Shown: positions 1-6,267 of the stretch, in pieces
Numbering within the stretch: position 1 is the first letter of the stretch
Layout: each line of letters opens with the position of its first letter
Source of the DNA: Planctomycetaceae bacterium UBA6894
Lineage (GTDB): Bacteria > Planctomycetota > Planctomycetia > Gemmatales > Gemmataceae
DNA: 12,097 bases
NCBI GenBank assembly: GCA_002451275.1
Contig: DKBS01000178.1
Span: forward strand, 1 to 12,097
Direction of reading: 5' to 3'
Made by a program: the position numbers and the translations under genes
The notes under the pieces: model-generated
Databases searched by the model: none
The model's input: only the letters and a program-made list of their open reading frames with translations
Told to the model about the DNA's origin: nothing

Positions 1-657
1 AACCCTTTGGTCATTTCTGGTTGCGAGACCTCTAAGTGCCTCGCCGCGGGTCACCTCGTCTATATCCGAAAGACGGGCAAGCAGGGCGTTTCTAATCTCC
101 GGGGTGTTAACGGAGATTTGGGTTCCAAGCCCGAAAGTCGCCCAGTCACGTACGATTCCGTCTTGGTCCCGCGACAGTTCAATCAGAGTTGTGATCGCCA
201 ACTGATCCTCAAATCCGCCAAGGGCACCCGCAATGGCCCATCGAATTTGGACACTGGGATGCGATTTAAACTGTGCGAGCACAGGGACTGTGGCCGGGTC
301 GTGGATGTGTCCCAGCGCGATACAGATTGAGTAGAGTGCCTCGTCGTCCTCTTCAGTTTTCAGCATTGAAAGGAGGGCTTTAACGGATTCGACTGGGAAA
401 CTGCGGACAGGGACTCCCAATTGGCCAAGGATGTCTGCCCCGAGTTTCCTTTCTTTGGGGTAATTGCTTGCACATAGCTTTCGCGCGGCATCCAGCACCT
501 CGCTTGTCCCCCGAAGGTGGAGCGTCACAACCGCCTCCCAAGCAAGGTCCTCATCTGGTTCGGAAAATGCCAATGAAATAAGCTCATTCGTCGTGGCTGG
601 GTTATTGCGCGCTTCCAATATGCGGTCATCTAAGTCCAAATTATTTCCATCGTGCAT
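1..657 (-). CDS. HEAT-repeat domain protein (3' end outside window)
   Basis: The reading frame is open from the ATG at 657 to the left edge (219 codons, no stop reached), so the gene is partial. The translation is a chain of helical HEAT / PBS-lyase-like repeats. Signs are the helix pair around WEAVVTLHLRG (residues 40-50), LGADILGQLG (72-81), ALGHIHDPATVPVLAQF (114-130), IRWAIAGALGGFED (138-151), VRDWATFGLG (169-178) and TRGEALRGLA (203-212). The RDWATFGLG and RGEALRGLA signatures recur in a common family of roughly 250-residue soluble HEAT proteins, so perhaps 30-60 residues are missing; that length is from memory. Such repeats are protein-binding scaffolds; no catalytic residues are visible and there is no signal peptide. 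The start is supported by GGGGAG seven bases upstream (665-670). A perfect 10-bp palindrome (713-722, CGTATATACG) lies upstream and could be a promoter or operator element. The gene is 188 bp downstream of the DUF1501 gene and probably not part of that operon. Its cellular role is unknown. Confidence 0.85.
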   Translation of the reverse strand, partial: MHDGNNLDLDDRILEARNNPATTNELISLAFSEPDEDLAWEAVVTLHLRGTSEVLDAARKLCASNYPKERKLGADILGQLGVPVRSFPVESVKALLSMLKTEEDDEALYSICIALGHIHDPATVPVLAQFKSHPSVQIRWAIAGALGGFEDQLAITTLIELSRDQDGIVRDWATFGLGTQISVNTPEIRNALLARLSDIDEVTRGEALRGLATRNDQRV

Positions 658-845
658 TTGTGATCTCCCCAGCTTTTCCAATCTCCATGCCAATTAGGAG
701 CAAAGCATCATTCGTATATACGGCTATTTGTTGGCTGAACGGAGGTTTGCGCCCGCCTTTGTCCCCCGAGGTTGAGCCCAAGGTAGGAGCCCTCCCCATC
801 GAAGCAGGGCCCGGTGTGCCAGTAGGCGGCGAAGAGCCTGGGGTT

Positions 846-2210
846 TCATGCGAGGATTGACTTGACCACATTGCCGGCGACATCGGTGAGACGGTAATCA
901 CGCCCGGCGTGGCGGTAGGTGAGGCGCTCGTGGTCGATGCCCATCAGGTGCAGGATGGTGGCGTGGTAGTCGTGCACATGGCAGGGGTTTTCCACGACAT
1001 CGATGCCATATTCATCGGTCACGCCGTAGGTGGTGCCACCCTTGACCTCGGCTCCGGCCAGTAGGCATGTGAAAGCGCGGTGCCAGTGGTTGCGGCCGAG
1101 GCCGGCATCGAAAGGGGTGCGGCCGAATTCGGTGCAGATGGCGACAAGGGTGTCAGCCAGCATGCCGCGCCTTTTCAGGTCTGAAAGCAAGGCGGCCAAG
1201 GGCTTGTCGGCCCGTTTGGCTTTTGGCCGGTGCTCCTCCATGTTGCCATGGGCGTCCCAGTTGTTGCTGGCACCGCTGTCGATGATTTCCACCGTCCGGA
1301 CGCCGTTTTCCGCCAGACGGCGGGCTGCCAGGCACTGCCAGGCAAAGCTGCCGTTGTCACCCGGCTTCACGCCGTAGGCGTCAAGTGTTTCCGCCGACTC
1401 GGCTGAAAAATCAAGCACCTTGGGGGCGATCTCCATCATGCCCCGGGCGGTGCGGAAGCTTTCGGTGCGCGCCGGTAAAACCAGGTCTCCCGGTCTGGCC
1501 CCGCTGAACCGTTGGTTGAGATCGTCCAGCAAGCCGGCTTCCAGGGCCCGCAGGGTGGTGTCTTGCACGACCGGTTTCAGATTGGGGATGGGGTCGGCGC
1601 CGGGGACCACCCGCACGCCCTGGTGCACCGGTGGCAGGAAGTTGGAGTCCCAAACCTGCGAACCGCCATAAGGGAGATGCTCGCACAGGACCACATAGGA
1701 TGGCAGGTTGGAATTTTGGGTACCCAGGCCGTAGCTCAGCCAGGCGCCCATGCTGGGCAACGGGATGGTGGCCGAGCCGGTGTGCATGGCCAAAGATGCT
1801 TGAAAGTGCTCCACAATATCTGTTTTCATCGAGCGGATCACGCACAGGTCGTCGGCGTGGGCGCCCAGATGCGGGAAAAGCTCGCTCACCATCAACCCGC
1901 TCTGGCCTCGGGGTGTGAACTTGAACGGGGAGGGGAGCAGGGGGACCTTGGCCACGCCGCGCAGGTTAAACCCATCGACTATTTTGCCTTTGTCCCGCGC
2001 CAGGGCCGGCTTGGTGTCGAAGGTGTCCACATGGGAAAAGCCGCCGGTGAGGAAGATCTTGATCAGCCGATTAGCCTTGGGCGGGTGATGGGGCGCGACC
2101 GGAGTCAGTGGCCGCAGGTCGGCGGCCATCATCCGGCGGGTCCAGCCATAGCCAAGGAGGCTGGCGATACCCAGTTGGCGGCGATCCATGGTGCGGCCGG
2201 ACAGTTCCAT
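846..2210 (-). CDS. DUF1501 family protein (sulfatase/alkaline-phosphatase-like fold)
   Basis: This 454-residue protein is a full-length DUF1501 member. The family belongs to the alkaline phosphatase/sulfatase-like superfamily, is very numerous in Planctomycetota, and has no established substrate. Visible hallmarks are FLTGGFSHVDTFDTKP (53-68), CVIRSMKTD (123-131), MGAWLSYGLG (154-163), NWDAHG (317-322), EFGRTP (361-366), GRNHWHRAFTCLLAGAEVKGG (372 onward) and the C-terminal HVHDYHATILHLMGIDH followed by YRHAGRDYRLTDVAG. The Asp/His/Glu residues in these blocks are the likely metal-site candidates. A short twin-arginine-like start, MDRRQLGIASLLG, begins at residue 8, so Tat export is likely; the true start could be that internal ATG at 2189 instead of 2210. 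The gene begins 6 nt after the stop of the large cytochrome-type gene, the usual pairing for these two families, so they are almost certainly one transcript. No T-tracted hairpin is visible after the stop. Confidence 0.95.
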   Translation of the reverse strand: MELSGRTMDRRQLGIASLLGYGWTRRMMAADLRPLTPVAPHHPPKANRLIKIFLTGGFSHVDTFDTKPALARDKGKIVDGFNLRGVAKVPLLPSPFKFTPRGQSGLMVSELFPHLGAHADDLCVIRSMKTDIVEHFQASLAMHTGSATIPLPSMGAWLSYGLGTQNSNLPSYVVLCEHLPYGGSQVWDSNFLPPVHQGVRVVPGADPIPNLKPVVQDTTLRALEAGLLDDLNQRFSGARPGDLVLPARTESFRTARGMMEIAPKVLDFSAESAETLDAYGVKPGDNGSFAWQCLAARRLAENGVRTVEIIDSGASNNWDAHGNMEEHRPKAKRADKPLAALLSDLKRRGMLADTLVAICTEFGRTPFDAGLGRNHWHRAFTCLLAGAEVKGGTTYGVTDEYGIDVVENPCHVHDYHATILHLMGIDHERLTYRHAGRDYRLTDVAGNVVKSILA

Positions 2211-2216
2211 ATCGGT

Positions 2217-5200
2217 TCAATCCAGATGGAAGAATTCGTTGGAGATCAGGAGATTTCTGCACAGGGAGGTCCAGGCAGCCTTTTCCCCCGCCCGCTCAGC
2301 GTAGTTTTTCAGGAAGGATTCGGCACCGGAGGATTCCTCCCCTGTGGGTTGCCTTTGGTACGCGAGCGAATAGGCGGTTTTCAGGCGCTCGGGTGCTGGC
2401 AATAGGAGTACCCTGCCGGCAAAGGCCTCTGCCTCGGTTTTCACCTCGGGGCTGTTCATCAGGTACAGGGCCTGGGCCGGGACGATGCTGCTGGTGCGAC
2501 TCCCGGTGGTGGCGTTGGTGTCGGGCCCGTCGAACAGGGCGAGGAAGGGATGGCGCTGCAGGCGTGTGGTCATCAGGTACACGCTGCGGTGCAGGCTGGG
2601 GTAAAAGTCCTTGAACTGGACATGCTGCGAGTAGCCCCAGGCCGTGATGGGCGGGAACGGGTGCTCCCCGGGGCGGTTCAGGTCGAGCCGACCGCTGGCG
2701 GCCAGCATGGCATCGCGGATGGCCTCGGCATCGAGCCGTTGGCGCTGGTGGCGCCACAGGAAAGTGTTGTCCGGGTCGATGGCGGCGTTCAACGGATTGC
2801 CGCCGCTGGCCAGCCGCCAGGTTTTGGAGGTGAGGATCAGCCGGTGCATCGCCTTGATGCTCCAGCCATTCTCCCGGAAGCTGGCGGACAGCCAATCGAG
2901 CAACTCCGGGTGGCTCGGAGGAGCCCCGCGGGTGCCGAAATTGTTGGGTGTGGCCACTAATCCCTTGCCGAAATGGTGTTGCCAGATCCGGTTGACCATG
3001 ACACGGGCGGTCAGAGGGTGGTCCCGGGTGACCAACCATTCGGCCAGTTGCATGCGCCCACTTTCCCCCGCAGGGATGTGAATGGCGGATTTCGCAAGAA
3101 ACGCCGGGACGCCCCGGTCGATCACCTGGCCGGGTTTGTCGGGTTCGCCGGCGCGCTGGAGGACCGCGGGCCGGGGCGTGCCTTCCTGGACTGCATAGGC
3201 CAGGGGCACCGTGGTGGGGAACCCGCGGCGGCGAGACGCCTCGTTCACCATCTTGTCCCCCTTGGGCTGGTTGGCGGTCAGCAGGGCGACCTGGTCTGCG
3301 GGCACCAGCGGGACGAAATGTTCCCGCGGCTTTTTCATCGACTGGAATTCCTCGGCCCCGGCCCAGGGGAACTGGGTGCTTTCAAAGATCCCGTACAGCG
3401 CGTAATAGTCGTTCTGGGTGGGCGGGTCGAACTTGTGGTCGTGGCATCGGGCGCATTTGAGGGTGAGGCCCAGGAACGCCTGGCCCACGGTGTCGATGGT
3501 GTCTTCCAGTGTGAGGTGCCAGAACTCGTAGGGCCCGGTGGCATAACGGCGGCTGAGGGCGAGGAAGCCGGTGGCGGCGACTTTTTCGGCGTAGCGATCC
3601 GCTGGGTTTTTCGCCGCCATGATGTCTCCTGCCAGTTGTTCACGCAGGAACTGGTCGTACGGCATGTCGCGCTGGAAGGCATCGATGACATAGTCCCTGT
3701 AGCGGCGCGCCTCGGGGACAGGGTAATCGGCATTGTCGCCGGCGGTGTCGGCGTAGCGGGCCACATCCAGCCAGTGTCGGCCCCAGCGCTCGCCATAGCG
3801 GAGTGATTGCAGCAGACGGTCGATCAGGGCTGCCCATTCCCTGTCATTCCAGGGGGTGAGGGCGGCCAGGGCGTGTTCCATTTCGCCTGGAGTCGGTGGC
3901 AGGCCTGTCAGGTCGAAATGGAGGCGGCGGATTAGGGCGCGGGTATCCGCCTGCATCACCGGTTGCAACCCTTTGGATTTCCAGCCGGCCGCGATGAAAC
4001 GGTCGATCGGGTTTTCCAACCCCGCGGGCCCATCGGGAATCGGGGGTTTGCGAACCGGTTCGAAGGCCCAGTGTTTAGGCTGGAAGGCTGGGTCGCCAAT
4101 TTCCGTTTTCTCACCGGATTTCTGTGCAACAGGGCCGGTGAGGGGTATGCGGTATTTGGCGGAGAGGTGGGCCTCCAGGCCCTGGCGCTCTTCGGCAGCT
4201 AATTGCCGGTTCAGCAGGATCACCTCGGCCACATCACCATCGAAGCCGCGCAGCCATGGGCGGGCGTGTCCCATGAAAAATCCCAGGTCGGGCCGACGGG
4301 CCAAATCTGGGACAGCGGCGTTTCCCTGCCATGCTTCCTGGGGGATGCCATTGATCCAGAATTGTGCCGAGGCGGCTAGTGGTCCCTTGGCCCGGGTGAG
4401 CGTGAGGATAACAGGTGGGCCATCCAGCAAGGGGGCTCCAGCTCCAGCATGACGGGTTGGAGCCGCATCATTGCCGAAACCACCCACCAGGACGAGTTTC
4501 CCTCCGCCTATCGGATTGATACCGATAATGGCGCAGCGGGCCTTTCCGGGATTGACCGGCCCGCTGGGTTCGCCAAAACCGGCCAGCAGAGCATCCGGCG
4601 GGCCCTGGGTGCCACGGACGCGGGTTACCAGCACCAGGGTGAACTCGGCATCACCCAAAATGGCTGGCGCTGTGGCGGCGTTGCCACCCAGTCCGGTGGT
4701 TGGGCCGAACCGCACAGCCGGGAAGCCCGCGATATCGCTTTTGGCCACAAAGATACCCGGGGTGCCGGTGCCATCATTCCTGGCCCCGGCGGTGGCGACG
4801 AGGTCGTGGCCCCGGCCGGAGGAGTCCTCCCATAGCTGAACCGGCTGGCCGTTTTTCCATGGGGTGCCATCGGCCTTCAACCAGACCTGCAGGGCGGGAG
4901 CTAGGGTTTCGGAATTGGGCGCGAGCGGGTTGGCCAAAGGGGCCGCACCTGTTTTCCTGACACGCACCGGTTCGTAGGCGGGCCACGGGGCTCCGGCGTT
5001 CACCCAGGCTTCCAGGTAAGCGACTGCCTGCGAGGGCAGCGCGGCCTTGGGGGGCATGGCCCGTTTGGGGTCGGTGCGGTGGATCGCCTGGATCAGCGGG
5101 CTTTCTGAAGCTTTGCCCGGGACCAGCGCCGGTCCTGAATCGCCGCCCTTCAGCAGGGCCTCACGGGAATCAACCCGCAGGCCGCCACGGGTGTTCTTCT

Positions 5201-5333
5201 GGCCGTGGCATTCGAAGCAGTGCTGGATCAGTGTGGGGCGGACGCGGGATTCGAAGAAAGAATGATCGATGGGAGTCACGGGGCTGCCAGTGGCAGCAGG
5301 CAGGACCAGGAAGCTTAATAGCAGCCAGGTCAT
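2217..5333 (-). CDS. Secreted PSCyt1 / LamG-like / DUF1549 / DUF1553 multidomain protein
   Basis: A 1038-residue exported protein of the planctomycete cytochrome type. Domains in order: Sec signal peptide (about 1-16, MTWLLLSFLVLPAATG); PSCyt1 c-type cytochrome domain (about 25-118) with haem-binding motif C39-F-E-C42-H43; a concanavalin/LamG-like beta-sandwich (about 148-396, from QVWLKADGTPW to GDVAEVILLNRQL and AHLSAKYRI); DUF1549/PSCyt2 (about 420-655) with LHFDLTGLPPTPGEM, ERWGRHWLDVARYAD and a second CXXCH in C627-A-R-C630-H631-DHKFDP; and DUF1553/PSD1 (about 757-1036) with RVMVNRIWQHHFGKGLV, NNFGTRGAPPSHPELLDWL and a GSRTSSIVPAQALYLMNSP block. Family knowledge suggests envelope-located electron transfer or oxidative processing linked to polymer degradation, but no substrate has been shown; the LamG-like part suggests carbohydrate or protein binding. 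The start codon overlaps the stop of the RDD gene (ATGA), which supports this start and implies translational coupling. The DUF1501 gene follows 6 nt after the stop. Confidence 0.96.
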   Translation of the reverse strand: MTWLLLSFLVLPAATGSPVTPIDHSFFESRVRPTLIQHCFECHGQKNTRGGLRVDSREALLKGGDSGPALVPGKASESPLIQAIHRTDPKRAMPPKAALPSQAVAYLEAWVNAGAPWPAYEPVRVRKTGAAPLANPLAPNSETLAPALQVWLKADGTPWKNGQPVQLWEDSSGRGHDLVATAGARNDGTGTPGIFVAKSDIAGFPAVRFGPTTGLGGNAATAPAILGDAEFTLVLVTRVRGTQGPPDALLAGFGEPSGPVNPGKARCAIIGINPIGGGKLVLVGGFGNDAAPTRHAGAGAPLLDGPPVILTLTRAKGPLAASAQFWINGIPQEAWQGNAAVPDLARRPDLGFFMGHARPWLRGFDGDVAEVILLNRQLAAEERQGLEAHLSAKYRIPLTGPVAQKSGEKTEIGDPAFQPKHWAFEPVRKPPIPDGPAGLENPIDRFIAAGWKSKGLQPVMQADTRALIRRLHFDLTGLPPTPGEMEHALAALTPWNDREWAALIDRLLQSLRYGERWGRHWLDVARYADTAGDNADYPVPEARRYRDYVIDAFQRDMPYDQFLREQLAGDIMAAKNPADRYAEKVAATGFLALSRRYATGPYEFWHLTLEDTIDTVGQAFLGLTLKCARCHDHKFDPPTQNDYYALYGIFESTQFPWAGAEEFQSMKKPREHFVPLVPADQVALLTANQPKGDKMVNEASRRRGFPTTVPLAYAVQEGTPRPAVLQRAGEPDKPGQVIDRGVPAFLAKSAIHIPAGESGRMQLAEWLVTRDHPLTARVMVNRIWQHHFGKGLVATPNNFGTRGAPPSHPELLDWLSASFRENGWSIKAMHRLILTSKTWRLASGGNPLNAAIDPDNTFLWRHQRQRLDAEAIRDAMLAASGRLDLNRPGEHPFPPITAWGYSQHVQFKDFYPSLHRSVYLMTTRLQRHPFLALFDGPDTNATTGSRTSSIVPAQALYLMNSPEVKTEAEAFAGRVLLLPAPERLKTAYSLAYQRQPTGEESSGAESFLKNYAERAGEKAAWTSLCRNLLISNEFFHLD

Positions 5334-5920
5334 GGGGCGCTTCCCTGCCCCTCGGCTTGTGGTGCGGTTGGAGGATTGAGGACCACCAGGGTGCCGGCCA
5401 GAATGTCATGCAGGGCCTGTTTTCGGGCAGTGAATGGTTGCATCAGGTAGCCCACCAAGAATAGGTAAAAGGATAGGTATTTGCTGAAATAACGTACCGA
5501 TGCCTGCTGAAAAGTAATCCGATTCCCCGAAAGGTCGGTGACAATCAGTTTAAACAGACGCTTGCCGGGAGTGGCCTGTCTGAGACCAATTTCCTGGAGG
5601 GAAAAATAAAGCCAGGAGGTCAGCACAAAGGCACCCACCAGGGAAAGAAAGAAAAGCCAGTCCCAAATGGGATGTAGGTAGACCAAACGGCCCCCCGAGT
5701 AGGCAAACAACCAAAGGACAATGAATGCCAACCCCGCCGTGGCCAGAAAACTCAAGACAAAGCTAATGGCCCGGTCCACAATCCAAGCGTAAAAACGACC
5801 CTCGTAATCGGCGCAAACTTGTGTGGATTTGCAGGAGATATCATGTGTGGGTTGACCACCGGGTTCTGGCCCGCAACGATTCAGGGATTTCTTCAGGAGT
5901 AAATCGTTATCTGCAGGCAT
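5330..5920 (-). CDS. RDD family integral membrane protein
   Basis: This 196-residue protein matches the RDD family, named after one conserved Arg and two conserved Asp. The likely residues are R42 and D49 in YEGRFYAWIVDRA, and D172 in ALHDILAGTLVVL. Membrane segments are predictable by eye at about 43-73, 84-108 and 146-163. Between the second and third lies the typical cytosolic loop with RQATPGKRLFKLIVTDLSG. A hydrophilic N-terminal tail of about 38 residues carries Cys30 and Cys36; its role is unclear. RDD proteins are thought to be transporters or accessory membrane proteins, and some have been linked to ion transport, but the role here is unknown. The gene is first in a three-gene operon: its TGA overlaps the ATG of the next gene. 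GGGAGA about 5 bases before the ATG serves as ribosome binding site. It can fold into a small hairpin (5921-5931, GGGA-GAG-TCCC), which could weakly limit access. No convincing promoter was found in 5921-6084. Confidence 0.9.
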   Translation of the reverse strand: MPADNDLLLKKSLNRCGPEPGGQPTHDISCKSTQVCADYEGRFYAWIVDRAISFVLSFLATAGLAFIVLWLFAYSGGRLVYLHPIWDWLFFLSLVGAFVLTSWLYFSLQEIGLRQATPGKRLFKLIVTDLSGNRITFQQASVRYFSKYLSFYLFLVGYLMQPFTARKQALHDILAGTLVVLNPPTAPQAEGQGSAP

Positions 5921-6084
5921 GGGACTCTCCCTAGCGAAGGAGAAGTTGCATGAGCCTTAGGTGGGAAGCCGATTTTCAGTTTAGCTGGCCGGAGATTACC
6001 TTAAAAACCAGCGCACATACCAGTTGTTTACACAATCAGGCGAAATAGTTTTGGGCGGCGGGTGGGGGTGCATCAGGGAAGGAT

Positions 6085-6157
6085 AGCCACCTGTGGGATT
6101 CGAACCCACGACCTATGCTTTACGAAAGCATCGCTCTACCAGCTGAGCTAAGGCGGC
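6085..6157 (-). tRNA. tRNA-Thr (anticodon CGT)
   Basis: Read on the minus strand this is a complete cloverleaf of 73 nt. The acceptor stem GCCGCCT/AGGTGGC has one G-U pair. The D-arm is GCTC...GAGC with an AGCTGGTA loop. The anticodon arm is ATGCT-TTCGTAA-AGCAT, whose anticodon CGT reads the codon ACG (Thr). The T-arm is GTGGG-TTCGAAT-CCCAC, and the discriminator base is U. The 3' CCA is not encoded (the next bases read ATC), so it must be added by a nucleotidyltransferase. A G+C-rich organism would be expected to need this isoacceptor. Confidence 0.97.
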
Positions 6158-6167
6158 GCTAAGAGAA

Positions 6168-6196
6168 ATTTAACAGCAAATACCCCGGACCAGCAA
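6168..6196 (-). promoter_or_regulatory. Candidate sigma70-type promoter of tRNA-Thr
   Basis: On the minus strand, TTGCTG (6191-6196) is followed after exactly 17 bases by TTAAAT (6168-6173), which ends 10 bases before the first tRNA nucleotide. The match to consensus is modest (3/6 and 4/6). The spacing, the AT-rich -10 and the position between an upstream terminator and the tRNA make it the best candidate. It is a prediction only. Confidence 0.45.
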
Positions 6197-6203
6197 GGGA
6201 AAA

Positions 6204-6229
6204 GGGCGGGCCGGAAATCCGGCCCGCCC
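6204..6229 (-). terminator. Rho-independent terminator of the coiled-coil protein gene
   Basis: A perfect 11-bp G+C-rich inverted repeat (6204-6214 with 6219-6229, loop AAAT on the plus strand) lies 38 bases after the stop codon at 6268. In the minus direction it is followed by TTTTCCCTT. The stem is very stable but the T-tract is short. It separates the coiled-coil gene from the tRNA, consistent with the tRNA having its own promoter. Confidence 0.8.
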
Positions 6230-6267
6230 CAAGGGTTGCAAAATCGTTGCGCAGGCTATTCGGGGCT

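Noticed and set aside
7..330. 107-residue plus-strand frame at the left edge
   Set aside because: It is antisense to the HEAT-repeat gene, whose minus-strand frame is open to the window edge and clearly protein-like; the plus frame has no recognisable content.
641..901. 86-residue minus-strand frame between the DUF1501 and HEAT genes
   Set aside because: It overlaps the DUF1501 3' end in another frame and the HEAT start; it is Pro/Gly/Ser-rich with no motif and no ribosome binding site that stands out.
1512..2405. 297-residue plus-strand frame opposite the DUF1501 gene
   Set aside because: A long antisense frame is expected in high-G+C coding DNA; it spans the junction of two well-supported minus-strand genes and shows no domain.
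2973..3806. 277-residue plus-strand frame opposite the PSCyt gene
   Set aside because: It is antisense to the conserved DUF1549/DUF1553 region; its Gly/Val/Glu-rich content mirrors the codon bias of the real gene.
6010..6050. TTGTTTACACAA near-palindrome between tRNA-Thr and the RDD gene as a DnaA box or origin element
   Set aside because: It does not match the DnaA box consensus TTATCCACA well and is single; there is no cluster of boxes or AT-rich unwinding region, so no origin is called.
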